The notes: generated by a model not told the origin, from the sequence alone. Positions 1 through 7,984 are shown, numbered from the stretch's first letter. The stretch: DNA of 32,724 nt from Alistipes sp. CAG:268 (GCA_000434235.1 FR891980.1:22962-55685); one strand, 5' to 3'. Numbers and translations: made by a program.

Positions 1-2
1 GC

Positions 3-665
3 AGCGCCAGCGACGTGCCGGGCAAATCGACGGCCATGGCCAAGTATTCGAACATGATCGTCGAATCGACGACCCCCTACCTGTGGTTCAACGCCGCGGA
101 GGCCACGTTCCTGCGCGCCGAATACGAACTGCGCTGGGGATCCGAAGAGACGGCGAGGACGCTCTACGAGCAGGCCGTTCAGCTGTCGTTCGAGGAGCGC
201 GGCGCTTCGGGGGCGGAGGCCTACCTGGCGGACGCCAGCAAAAAGCCGGCGCCCTATACCGACCCGTTGGGCAACTACAGCGCATCGGCCCGCAGCGAAA
301 TTACCGTTCCGTGGGAGACGGCATCGGACGCCGGCGATGCGGAAGCCGTATGGGAGCGCAATCTCGAGCGGATCATCACGCAGAAGTGGATCGCCATCTT
401 CCCGCTGGGCGTGGAGGCGTGGTCCGAACACCGCCGCACGGGCTACCCGAAGCTGTTGCCCGTTCCCACCGACAAGTCGGGAGGATCGGTCAATGTGGAA
501 CAGGGCGCACGCCGTCTGCCCTACCCCGTCGAGGAGTACCAGCAGAACAACACCAACCTCCAGACCGCAATCCAGACGCTCGACGCGGAGCAGCAGAACG
601 GCGACCGCACGGGCGACGTCATGGGTACCCGCGTATGGTGGGATTGCAAACCGTATAACAAGTAA
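3..665 (+). CDS. SusD/RagB-like outer-membrane glycan-binding lipoprotein, C-terminal part
   Basis: The reading frame is open from the window edge, so the N-terminus and lipoprotein signal lie upstream; about 220 residues are visible. They resemble the C-terminal half of SusD-like proteins: a helix with LERIITQKWIAIFPLG, then AWSEHRRTGYPKLLPV, a RLPYPVEEYQQN segment and a final GTRVWWD. SusD proteins sit on the cell surface as lids on SusC TonB-dependent transporters and help capture oligosaccharides. A susC gene is expected just upstream, outside the window. The next gene starts 5 bp after the stop, so this gene is probably co-transcribed with the four GH18/DUF1735 genes that follow. Those genes suggest N-glycan or glycoprotein substrates, which is inference. 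Family assignment is fairly sure; the specific ligand is not. Confidence 0.85.
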   Translation, partial: SASDVPGKSTAMAKYSNMIVESTTPYLWFNAAEATFLRAEYELRWGSEETARTLYEQAVQLSFEERGASGAEAYLADASKKPAPYTDPLGNYSASARSEITVPWETASDAGDAEAVWERNLERIITQKWIAIFPLGVEAWSEHRRTGYPKLLPVPTDKSGGSVNVEQGARRLPYPVEEYQQNNTNLQTAIQTLDAEQQNGDRTGDVMGTRVWWDCKPYNK

Positions 666-670
666 TTGTC

Positions 671-1588
671 ATGAACATGAAACCGAAACTGACGATACGT
701 CTCCTGCTGTTGGGCGTTGCGGCCGCAGCCCTCACGGCATGCAGCGACTGGACGGAGATGGAGACCGTGGAGAATCAAGTAAACAAGCCGTGGGAACAGG
801 ACCCCGAACTCTGGGCCGAATATACCGCGGCACTGAGAGCCTACAAGCAGTCCGAGCACTTTATCGTTTACGCCCGGCTGCACAACTCGCCCGAGAAGTC
901 CTCGAGCGAACAGGATTTCATGCGCTGCCTTCCCGATTCGCTCGACATCGTGACGCTCACGAACGCCGACAACTTCTCGGAGTTCGATGCGGAAGACATG
1001 GCCGTGATGCATGAAAAGGGGACCCGGGTGCTCTATCAGATCGACTACGCCGCACGGAAGTCCGAGTTTGCCGACCCCCAGGCGCTCGACGCCTATCTGG
1101 AGCGGGTTATTGCCGCCGTAGCGGCCAACGGCATGAATGGATACTCGTTCACGACCGACCCGCTGGCTGCGGAAGCCACGGCCCGGATTGTCGAAAAACT
1201 TTCGGCGGCAAAATCCGAAGGACAGATCATCGTCTTCGAAGGCAGCCCGCTGTCGCTGGCCGCCGACGACCGGGCCAGGATCGACTACATCGCACTCGAC
1301 ACCGAGAAGATCGAAAATGTCCAGGAGGTGAAACTGCAGATCCTGAACGCCACGGGATATGCCGGCATTGCACCCGAAAAGCTGCTGCTTTCGGCCGAAA
1401 TCAGCGCCCCCCTGTTCGACGAGGAGCGCACGGAGTTTGCGGCCGTCGAAGAGATGGCGCGCCGCGTCGTCGAGTTCGGCCCGGTGGGCGGTCTGGCTGC
1501 ATACAACATCTCCGAAGACTACTACCATGCGGAGATGAACTACCAGACCATCCGCACGGCGATCCAGACGTTGAATCCCGCTAAATAA
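671..1588 (+). CDS. GH18-fold lipoprotein lacking catalytic residues (BT1044-like), probable surface glycan-binding protein
   Basis: This 305-residue protein has a signal peptide ending in a lipobox (LTAC, Cys24), so it is probably an outer-membrane lipoprotein. The body, including PWEQDPELWAEYTAALRAYK and the alternating strand/helix pattern, resembles the GH18 domain seen in Bacteroides PULs (BT1044-like). In active GH18 enzymes strand beta4 ends in DxxDxDxE. The matching stretch here is NGYSFTTD (about residues 156-163), which lacks both the Asp ladder and the general-acid Glu. I infer a glycan-binding rather than hydrolytic role. The gene lies 5 bp after susD and 8 bp before the DUF1735/LamG gene, in one transcription unit. 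An in-frame ATG at 677 is an equally possible start. Confidence 0.75.
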   Translation: MNMKPKLTIRLLLLGVAAAALTACSDWTEMETVENQVNKPWEQDPELWAEYTAALRAYKQSEHFIVYARLHNSPEKSSSEQDFMRCLPDSLDIVTLTNADNFSEFDAEDMAVMHEKGTRVLYQIDYAARKSEFADPQALDAYLERVIAAVAANGMNGYSFTTDPLAAEATARIVEKLSAAKSEGQIIVFEGSPLSLAADDRARIDYIALDTEKIENVQEVKLQILNATGYAGIAPEKLLLSAEISAPLFDEERTEFAAVEEMARRVVEFGPVGGLAAYNISEDYYHAEMNYQTIRTAIQTLNPAK

Positions 1589-1596
1589 CGAACGCC

Positions 1597-2991
1597 ATGA
1601 AAGAATACGGAAAATATCTGATTACGGCCGTCGCCGCCGTCGCAGCCCTGTCAGCCTGCGACAACTACGATGCCGACGACCGGAAATTCGACAATGTCGT
1701 CTACCTCGACGTCGCCGAAACGGACGAAGTCCGGCTCACGACCTTCAGCAACAACCTCCCGACCTACGAATGCACGATGCAGGCCATGCTGACCTATCCC
1801 GCCGGACAGGACGTCACGGTATCGCTCTCGGTCGATCCGTCGCTTGTCGGCACCTACAATGCCCGCTACGGAACCGACTGGCCGATGCTCGACGCCCAAT
1901 ACTACGAGTTGTCGGCCGACAATGTCACGATTCCCGCCGGGAAGAGCTCTTCCGCCATCGTGACCCTCCAGCTCAAGGACCTCATGGTCGTGACCCTGCA
2001 GCTCAAGGAGCTCATGGGCCAGGGAGAGGAGCAGTCCGGCGCCCTTCCCATCGACCAGACCTATCTGGTTCCCGTGCGCATCAGCCACGCTTCGATGGAT
2101 GTGCTCGCCGGCTCGGATGTGGCCTATTTTGTCGTGAAGCGCTCGTCGGCCATCACCGTCGCGGCGCAGCTTACCGACAACTGGATCGAGTTCCCGACCC
2201 TTGACAAGTACGGCGAGAACAGCAAGGCCTGGAACGGCCTTACGGCCATGACCTACGAGGCACTGATCTACATCGACGACTTCGCCACAAGCAACGCTTC
2301 GGGCAATCCGGTGAACATCTCCTCGATCATGGGCGTCGAGCAATACCTGCTGCTGCGTATCGGCGATACGAATTTCGAGCGCCAGCAGCTGCAGTTCGAC
2401 GGCTCGGGCAACGGCTCGCAGTTTGGCAAGATTCCGGGGCGCGATGCGACGAAGAATCTCGAGAAGGGCCGCTGGTACCACGTGGCCTGCACCTACGACC
2501 AGGCAACGCGCACGGCGCGCATCTACGTCGATGGGCAGATCCAGAGCGAGGCTACCGGCGTCGGCATTTCGGCGCAGAGCCAGAAGACCCAGATCAACCT
2601 GGCCATGCGGGCCCTTTACGATCTGTGGAATACGGCTCCCGACGACCAGAAGCCGCAGTATGAGACCGACGACACGGGCTACAACAAACTGGGTGAAGCC
2701 TACCAGTTCTTCCTCGGCCGTTCGTACGACGACTACCGTCCGCTGAACGGCAAGATCGCCGAAGCCCGCGTGTGGTCCGTAGCGCGTACCCCCGAACAGA
2801 TCTGGGAGAACATGTATGAGATCAAGGACCCGCAGGACGACCCGACACTTCTGGGCTACTGGAAATGCAACGAAGCCTCGGGCAACACGGTCAAGGACTA
2901 TTCGATGTATCACAACGACGGAGTGGCCAAATACGATATCATCTGGCCGCAGGGCATCGAGATTCCGAAACTTAACGAAAACAACGAGTGA
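1597..2991 (+). CDS. DUF1735 (BT_3987-like N-terminal) plus LamG-domain surface lipoprotein
   Basis: A 464-residue lipoprotein with lipobox LSAC (Cys21). Residues about 30-180 look like a DUF1735 / BT_3987-like N-terminal beta-domain (VVYLDVAETDEVRLTTF, VTIPAGKSS). Residues about 195-455 form a concanavalin-like LamG domain, recognisable by EKGRWYHVACTYD, ARIYVDGQIQSEATGV, LNGKIAEARVWSVARTPEQI and LLGYWKCNEASG. Such proteins in N-glycan PULs act as surface glycan-binding proteins; no catalytic motif is visible. A 30-bp tandem duplication inside the DUF1735 part adds a repeated ten-residue block (VTLQLKDLMV then VTLQLKELMG, residues 122-141). The stop overlaps the region just before the next start (ATG at 2994), so the two are probably translationally linked. 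The binding specificity cannot be read from sequence. Confidence 0.82.
   Translation: MKEYGKYLITAVAAVAALSACDNYDADDRKFDNVVYLDVAETDEVRLTTFSNNLPTYECTMQAMLTYPAGQDVTVSLSVDPSLVGTYNARYGTDWPMLDAQYYELSADNVTIPAGKSSSAIVTLQLKDLMVVTLQLKELMGQGEEQSGALPIDQTYLVPVRISHASMDVLAGSDVAYFVVKRSSAITVAAQLTDNWIEFPTLDKYGENSKAWNGLTAMTYEALIYIDDFATSNASGNPVNISSIMGVEQYLLLRIGDTNFERQQLQFDGSGNGSQFGKIPGRDATKNLEKGRWYHVACTYDQATRTARIYVDGQIQSEATGVGISAQSQKTQINLAMRALYDLWNTAPDDQKPQYETDDTGYNKLGEAYQFFLGRSYDDYRPLNGKIAEARVWSVARTPEQIWENMYEIKDPQDDPTLLGYWKCNEASGNTVKDYSMYHNDGVAKYDIIWPQGIEIPKLNENNE
1960..2019 (+). repeat. 30-bp in-frame tandem duplication inside the LamG lipoprotein gene
   Basis: Positions 1960-1989 and 1990-2019 are adjacent copies of a 30-bp unit with three mismatches, all C/T-to-G changes. 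Each codes ten residues of the form VTLQLK(D/E)LM(V/G). The copy keeps the frame and lengthens the DUF1735 domain near its last strand. Confidence 0.9.
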
Positions 2992-2993
2992 CT

Positions 2994-4592
2994 ATGAAAA
3001 CGATATTCAACATACAGAATGGGATGGTGACGCTTCTCTGCACGGCGGTATTCGCGGGCCTTACGGCCTGCGATGCCGACACCGTGGAACGCGAAGGCGG
3101 CAAACTGCCCGACAGGGAACCGCTCGAAACCACATACGGAATGTTGCGGAGCAGCAGTGCGGCGGACAGAACGATAGATGTGCTATTAACCGAAGGCGGC
3201 AATGGTTTTGTTGTAAGAAATTTTTATTTCCAACAGACAAAGCCTGCTTCCGACAAGCTATCGATTGATGCATGGGTCAATGCGGCACTTTTGGACAGTT
3301 ATACTCCCAACGACGAAATTGAACGGGAGTTGCTGCCGGAAGCCAATTACGAATTTCTTGATGGTAACACAATGGACCTCTCACCGGAGACTCAATGTTC
3401 AGCATTGAAGCGTATCAGGTTTACAGCGACAGGACTTGCTGCCGGAGAATACATATTACCGCTCACTGTTGCTGAAAAAGATTCTCCCGATGACAGCAAG
3501 ACTCTGTACTATAATGTTACGGTCCGCCAACCATATACCGATGAATATGCGCTGCACGATGGCCATGACCTGTTTTTCGTGTTTTATATCAACACGAACG
3601 ACTATCAGCCCTTATTGGCGCAAGATTATATCATGCGTAAAAAACTGGCCCGAGGGACAACTGTAGCCTGGTACGATGCCGTAGGGAATATCATCAATTT
3701 GCGAACCGTAGTTCTTGATTATGATGCAGCTACAGGCCGTGCACTGTTAAACCTTGGAAATGACATGCGCTATGTTCTTGATCATACTGTAAAATACATC
3801 CGTCCACTACAGGAACACGGCAGCAAAGTATGCATCAGTCTGGAAGGTGGAGGTTCCGGGCTTGGATTCTGTAATCTCACGGACGAGCAGATTGCCGATT
3901 TTGTAGCACAGGTCAAGGCCGTGATCGAGAACTATGAACTTGACGGCATCAACCTTTGGGACCGCAATGCCGGTTACGGAAAAGAGGGAATGCCAGCTGT
4001 CAATACCACCTCATATCCCAAACTGATCAAAGCAATGCGTGAATCACTCGGCTCGGAAAAATTGCTGACACTGACCGTATACGAAGAACCTACCGAAAGT
4101 TTTTGGGATACGGAGGCCACGGGAGGTATTGCGGTTGGAGACTACCTTGATTATGCATGGTCCGGATATAACAGCAACAGTGAAGCCCCGCAATTGCTTG
4201 ATCCGTGGAACGATGGATTGGAATACATTTCCTCCTATACTCAGAAGCCAATTGCCAACATGCCCAAGGAGCGATACGGATGTATTAATTTCCCCATTTA
4301 TCCTGCCAATTCAATTGAATTGGAGACGGCGTGTGAATTCCTCATTGACTGGGTTCCGAACTATAAGTCCAACAACATTATTGTTTTCGATGATTTGCGT
4401 ACTAATTTACAAGACAATTATGAAACAGTTTGGGATGTGCAGTTCGCGTTGTGTTGCACTTATATGGATGCAGAGAATCGCTACATACTTGGCAGTAGAA
4501 GCGGGTATAGTTATACATTTGATAACTATAGATTAGGCCTATTGCCTAATGGCATAGGCGGATACGGTAAATGGAAAAAGGATTGGCAATAA
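2994..4592 (+). CDS. DUF1735 plus GH18-like lipoprotein with a degenerate active site
   Basis: A 532-residue lipoprotein (lipobox LTAC, Cys26). ATG 2994 is preferred because it gives a clean signal peptide; the upstream GTG at 2988 overlaps the previous gene. Residues about 55-180 fit a DUF1735-type domain and residues about 190-530 a GH18 barrel (HDLFFVFYINTND, GSKVCISLEGGGSGLGFCN, ALCCTYMDAENRY). At the catalytic strand the sequence is LDGINLWDRN (D317-R324). Aligned with DxxDxDxE, the second and third Asp become Asn and Trp, and the general-acid Glu becomes Arg. It is therefore probably a binding protein of the PUL, not an endoglycosidase. The first about 180 bp have the high GC of the genes before; the rest is clearly richer in A/T with different codon choice, so the gene looks like a recombinant. 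Confidence 0.8.
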   Translation: MKTIFNIQNGMVTLLCTAVFAGLTACDADTVEREGGKLPDREPLETTYGMLRSSSAADRTIDVLLTEGGNGFVVRNFYFQQTKPASDKLSIDAWVNAALLDSYTPNDEIERELLPEANYEFLDGNTMDLSPETQCSALKRIRFTATGLAAGEYILPLTVAEKDSPDDSKTLYYNVTVRQPYTDEYALHDGHDLFFVFYINTNDYQPLLAQDYIMRKKLARGTTVAWYDAVGNIINLRTVVLDYDAATGRALLNLGNDMRYVLDHTVKYIRPLQEHGSKVCISLEGGGSGLGFCNLTDEQIADFVAQVKAVIENYELDGINLWDRNAGYGKEGMPAVNTTSYPKLIKAMRESLGSEKLLTLTVYEEPTESFWDTEATGGIAVGDYLDYAWSGYNSNSEAPQLLDPWNDGLEYISSYTQKPIANMPKERYGCINFPIYPANSIELETACEFLIDWVPNYKSNNIIVFDDLRTNLQDNYETVWDVQFALCCTYMDAENRYILGSRSGYSYTFDNYRLGLLPNGIGGYGKWKKDWQ

Positions 4593-4678
4593 AATCGGTC
4601 GATTCTGCATATTCAAATTTTTCAGCTCTCAAACAAGAGCAACAAACAACATTTATTCATTACTAACCTGTGTTGAAT

Positions 4679-5671
4679 ATGAAAAAGTCTTTTAAACTCA
4701 TGGTTGCCTTCGTAATGGGCGCCAGCATGTTGTTCTCGTGCCAGCAGGCCGATGAACCGATGATTGACAAAGGTCAGGAATCGGCTCTTAAAACGCGAGC
4801 TTATGGAGATAAGACTCCGACGGTCACGATCTATGTCGAGACCAACGACGTAAACCCGCTTAATGCAGGAGACTACAAACTTCCCGACGGAACGCCTTAT
4901 GCAGACATTGTGGAACTTTTTGCCTCGAATATCCACAAGCGGACGGTAAACGGCGTGGTAGAGCCGACGCTCTATCTGAACGACAAGATGACCAACCTGT
5001 TGGAAAACGATGGTTATCTGACCTATGTAAAGCCGCTTCAGGATATGGGCATCAAGGTGTTGCTGACCGTATTGGGTGACTGGCAGGGAATCGGTGTCGC
5101 CAACATGAACGACACGCAGACCACACAGTTTGCCAAGATACTGGCCTACGCCGTGGAGAAATACGGTCTGGACGGTATCGGATTCGACGATGAGTATGCA
5201 AACTATCCATCGACCAATTCAACCTCCTTCAGCCAAATCATTATCAAACTCCGCGAGTTGATGCCGGCAGACAAGCTCATCACGGTATTCCAATGGGGCT
5301 ATTACAACACTATTAACGCTCAGGCAGGAGCCTTGATTGACCATGCATATGCAAACTTTGGTTACAGCACCAACATCGGTATTTCCGGCGTAACCAAGGA
5401 TCATTTTGCTCCATTGTCAATCAATCTGGGCTCTATCGGCAGTGTAACAGTTTATGGTGATTATGCCTATGAATTAGCTGAAGCCGGTTATGGTTCAATC
5501 ATGCACTTCAACTTGCGTACCAGGAATGACTCCGATCCGTTAAACCTGTTCAAGGCCATTGCTGACGGTGCATGGGGAGAGACCAACGTTACCTGCACGA
5601 ACGGTAATCGTCCCCAGGACTGGACCTTCGTATCGTCCGGCTATGAAATCAATATGGATGAGGTAGAATAA
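4679..5671 (+). CDS. GH18 endo-beta-N-acetylglucosaminidase (Endo F1/Endo H type) lipoprotein
   Basis: A 330-residue lipoprotein with lipobox LFSC (Cys21); ATG 4679 is chosen over upstream GTG and TTG codons because it begins the signal peptide (MKKSFKLMVAFVMG). The rest is a single GH18 barrel: TVTIYVETNDVNPLN (beta1), MGIKVLLTVLGDWQG (beta3), then KYGLDGIGFDDEYANY with the general-acid Glu172. Enzymes with this DGxxFDDEY form (Endo F1, Endo H) cut the chitobiose core of N-glycans between the two GlcNAc residues, leaving one on the protein. It is probably on the cell surface and is the only intact hydrolase of the PUL part in view. It lies 86 bp after the preceding gene and may have its own ribosome entry or promoter. 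GC is lower than in most of the window. High-mannose versus complex glycan preference is not decided. Confidence 0.88.
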   Translation: MKKSFKLMVAFVMGASMLFSCQQADEPMIDKGQESALKTRAYGDKTPTVTIYVETNDVNPLNAGDYKLPDGTPYADIVELFASNIHKRTVNGVVEPTLYLNDKMTNLLENDGYLTYVKPLQDMGIKVLLTVLGDWQGIGVANMNDTQTTQFAKILAYAVEKYGLDGIGFDDEYANYPSTNSTSFSQIIIKLRELMPADKLITVFQWGYYNTINAQAGALIDHAYANFGYSTNIGISGVTKDHFAPLSINLGSIGSVTVYGDYAYELAEAGYGSIMHFNLRTRNDSDPLNLFKAIADGAWGETNVTCTNGNRPQDWTFVSSGYEINMDEVE

Positions 5672-5709
5672 CCTCTGACAGAATATGTTTGAACAGACCG
5701 ATTCAGGAA

Positions 5710-5730
5710 GGTTATCTGCCTGTAAGCTAT
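5710..5730 (+). repeat. Direct repeat copy 1 (21 bp) after the PUL
   Basis: The 21 bases at 5710-5730 recur at 5837-5857 with a single T/C difference. Looser similarity extends upstream of both copies (GACCGAT, CAGG) and a CCGG occurs a little downstream of both. Copy 1 lies just before the terminator. Function unknown. Confidence 0.8.
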
Positions 5731-5742
5731 AACCGGTTCCGG

Positions 5743-5774
5743 CCCGTACATCCTTCGGGGTGTGCGGGTTTTTT
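5743..5774 (+). terminator. Rho-independent terminator of the PUL
   Basis: An 11-bp stem (5743-5753 with 5758-5768, two G-U pairs) closed by a UUCG tetraloop is followed directly by six T residues (5769-5774). It lies 72 bp after the endoglycosidase stop and closes the + strand operon. Confidence 0.9.
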
Positions 5775-5803
5775 ATGCCATGGCCTCGTCGGACGGTAAA
5801 AAT

Positions 5804-5873
5804 GGCTGCCGGATGTATATCGACCGATCAGGGATCGGCTATCTGCCTGTAAGCTATCTGAATACCGGCAGCC
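5804..5873. repeat. Structured inverted-repeat element containing direct repeat copy 2
   Basis: A perfect 9-bp inverted repeat (ggctgccgg at 5804-5812, ccggcagcc at 5865-5873) encloses a second perfect hairpin (ccgatc 5824-5829, gatcgg 5833-5838) and the second copy of the 21-bp direct repeat (5837-5857). The nested palindromes resemble a REP-type or single-strand recombination element, or the fold of a small RNA. No gene is visible between 5672 and 5952 and no transposase is nearby. Identity unknown. Confidence 0.6.
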
Positions 5874-5952
5874 AGTAACGGATGCGCAAACAAGCAATAT
5901 TATCGCACCAAAGATACATTTTTTTGAGGAATAATACAAAAAGGCGCAAGAG

Positions 5953-6294
5953 TTATCTTTTTGGTTTTGGCGGTTTGGCATCGGATTCGACAACAAGCCC
6001 TCCTCCGTCGGACCGGATATCCGCACGGCATCCGACCACCAGTTTGTCGGCCTTGCGGTGTTCGGGCCGGCACTCGTCGGTGTAGCCATAGTCGAGCCGC
6101 AGCACGATTCTCTTCCTCGAGACGCTGCTGCGGCTCTGCAACTGAAACGGGAGTTTCAGCTCCTCACGGCCGCTGAAGGCGGTTACCCGGCAACTCCGTT
6201 CAGCGGCATAATCTGCGGACACATCCCGGCCCGCATCCAGCCCCTTCCGCCGCGGAGCCGGGCTGCTGCGGAGGTCCCGGCGGAAGGGTGGCAA
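5953..6294 (-). CDS. Hypothetical ORF in frame directly after the flavodoxin stop
   Basis: This ORF of up to 113 codons lies in the same frame as the flavodoxin gene, separated from it only by TAA and two codons. There is no ATG; TTG at 6294 or a GTG at codon 25 are the possible starts. Codon choice (CTG, GCC, GAC, ATC, AAG) is like real genes of this genome, mainly in the last 90 codons, and the predicted strands RKRIVLRLDYGYTDE and ADKLVVGCRADIRSD look protein-like. I do not recognise the family. It could be a small downstream gene, a decayed gene, or a former C-terminal part of the flavodoxin protein cut off by the stop. Confidence 0.35.
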   Translation of the reverse strand: MPPFRRDLRSSPAPRRKGLDAGRDVSADYAAERSCRVTAFSGREELKLPFQLQSRSSVSRKRIVLRLDYGYTDECRPEHRKADKLVVGCRADIRSDGGGLVVESDAKPPKPKR

Positions 6295-6300
6295 ACCGGA

Positions 6301-6864
6301 TTACTCGATCGCCTGACGGGCCCACTTGCCGGCCTGTCCCGCACCGCCGTTGAACAGCCGTCCCTCGCGCCACGAGATCTTCGGATAGAGCGACCGGAGT
6401 TCCCTTGCGCTGTTGGTTATCGGGCTGCTGCCCGAAGTAGCGAACGGAATCACGGTCTTGCCCGCAAAGTCGTACTGTTCGAGGAACGTATTGACCGCCC
6501 GAGGACAGAGGTCCCACCAGATCGGATAACCGAGGAACACCACGTCGTAACGTCCTGCGTCGAGCGGTTTCCCGGCCAGTTCGGGTCGCGCACCCTCGTC
6601 GCGCATCTCCACGGAGCTGCGGCTGCGGTTGTTTCTCCAGTCGAGGTCCGCAGGCGTATAGGCCTTGGCGGGTGTGATTCGGTAAAGGTCTCCGCCGGTC
6701 TCCGAGGCAATGGCCTGGGCCACCCGCTCCGTGGTTCCGGTACAGGAGAAATAGGCGACAAGGACGTTCTTGTCCGAAAGTCCGGTGCGCTCCGGCGCCT
6801 GTTGAGCCGCCGCACCGAGATTCAAACCAACAATTCCCATAAGCATCATCATTGTACGTTTCAT
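6301..6864 (-). CDS. Exported flavodoxin-like protein
   Basis: A 187-residue protein. After an N-terminal signal-peptide-like segment (MKRTMMMLMGIVGLNLGAAA, likely cleavage near AAAQQ), the flavodoxin fold starts with NVLVAYFSCTGTTERVA; its S/T-x-T-G-T-T loop (residues 40-45) is the FMN-phosphate site. YDVVFLGYPIWWDLCPRAVNTFL and KTVIPFATSGSSP are the other FMN-side loops of the long-chain flavodoxin_4 group. The protein is probably an FMN electron carrier or reductase partner. A secretion signal on a flavodoxin is unusual, because most work in the cytoplasm. The gene follows the alpha/beta hydrolase by 37 bp on the same strand and is probably co-transcribed. Redox partner and substrate cannot be named. 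Confidence 0.82.
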   Translation of the reverse strand: MKRTMMMLMGIVGLNLGAAAQQAPERTGLSDKNVLVAYFSCTGTTERVAQAIASETGGDLYRITPAKAYTPADLDWRNNRSRSSVEMRDEGARPELAGKPLDAGRYDVVFLGYPIWWDLCPRAVNTFLEQYDFAGKTVIPFATSGSSPITNSARELRSLYPKISWREGRLFNGGAGQAGKWARQAIE

Positions 6865-6901
6865 GTTCGATATTTTTTTGTGTGCAGTGTCTTATGCGGC
6901 A

Positions 6902-7984
6902 TCACTCGGCTGCCGGGCCGTCGAACACCTTGCGGAAGAAGCGTTCGATGCGGTCGAACGGAATCACCTCCAGGTTGTCATACAGATCGACGTGGCAAGC
7001 CCCGGGGATGATCTGCAGCTCCTTGTTGTCGCCACGGAGCAATTTGAAGGCGTCCTCGCTGAAGTAGCGCGAATGGGCCTCCGCCCCGTGGATCATCAGC
7101 ACGGCGCTGCGGATCTCACCGGCACAGGAGAGAATCGGCATGTTGATGAACGCGAGCGAATTGGTCCGGTTGAGCCCGTCGTTCGAGTTGGGTGAGCGGC
7201 GGTGGTACCCGCGCGCGGTCTTGTAGTAGTCGTGATACTGGCGGACGAAGAGCGGAGCGTCGTCGGGCAGCGGGTCCACCACCCCGCCGTCGCGTGCATA
7301 ATCCCCGGCGCGGTAGTCGCGCGTGCGCTGCTCGTTGAGCTGCACGCGCAGCCGGTAGCGCTCCTCGTCGGACATCGAGTCGAAGTAGCCGCGGGCATTC
7401 ACCCGGCTCATGTCGTACATCGTCGAGGTCACCGTAGCGCGGATGCGGGGGTCGTTGGCCGCGGCATTGAGGGCGAAGCCGCCCCAGCCGCAGATGCCGA
7501 CGATGCCGATGCGCTCCGGATCGACGTCGTCGCGCATGAGCAGGCAATCGACCGCGGCACTGAAGTCGTCGGTGCTGATCTCGGGCGAGGTGAGGCAGCG
7601 CGGTTCGCCGCCGCTCTCGCCGCAGAACGACGGGTCGAAGGCCAGCGTCAGGAATCCCCGTTCGGCAAGCGTCTGGGCATAGAGACCCGACACCTGCTCC
7701 TTCACGGCGCCGTAGGGGCCGCAGACAGCGATGGCGGCCAGGCGGCCGGTCGCTCCCCGGGGTTTGTAGAGGTCGGCCGCCAGCGTGATGCCGTAGCGGT
7801 TGTGGAAGGTGATTTTCGTGTGCAGGACCTTGTCGCTTTGCGGGAAGGTCTTGTCCCATTCGGCAGTCAGTTGCAGAGTCTCCATATCGGTATGTTTTAC
7901 GTGTTTCTGTCGCTCACGGGGCATGCCCGCGGTCGTTGCCGCTGCGGTCAGGAGCAGCATGAGCATGCAGGTTGTCGTTCTCAT
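6902..7984 (-). CDS. Exported alpha/beta hydrolase of the dienelactone-hydrolase/YcjY type
   Basis: A 360-residue protein starting at ATG 7984, which gives a signal peptide (MRTTTCMLMLLLTAAATTAG); the open frame upstream has no convincing coding character. The fold shows the oxyanion-side strand IAVCGPYGAVKEQ, a FDPSFCGESGGEPR segment and a nucleophile elbow GICGWGG with Cys165 where most esterases have Ser, as in dienelactone hydrolase-like and YcjY-like proteins. The likely catalytic His331 lies in GACHVDLYDN. Probably a periplasmic ester or lactone hydrolase; the substrate is unknown. It heads a small operon with the exported flavodoxin. A TACCTTTG promoter box lies about 62 bp upstream. 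Confidence 0.82.
   Translation of the reverse strand: MRTTTCMLMLLLTAAATTAGMPRERQKHVKHTDMETLQLTAEWDKTFPQSDKVLHTKITFHNRYGITLAADLYKPRGATGRLAAIAVCGPYGAVKEQVSGLYAQTLAERGFLTLAFDPSFCGESGGEPRCLTSPEISTDDFSAAVDCLLMRDDVDPERIGIVGICGWGGFALNAAANDPRIRATVTSTMYDMSRVNARGYFDSMSDEERYRLRVQLNEQRTRDYRAGDYARDGGVVDPLPDDAPLFVRQYHDYYKTARGYHRRSPNSNDGLNRTNSLAFINMPILSCAGEIRSAVLMIHGAEAHSRYFSEDAFKLLRGDNKELQIIPGACHVDLYDNLEVIPFDRIERFFRKVFDGPAAE

Noticed and set aside
6058..7011. Long + strand ORF of 317 codons opposite the flavodoxin gene
   Set aside because: It mirrors the flavodoxin codons on the other strand, has no recognisable fold and lies in a GC-rich region where antisense frames stay open by chance.
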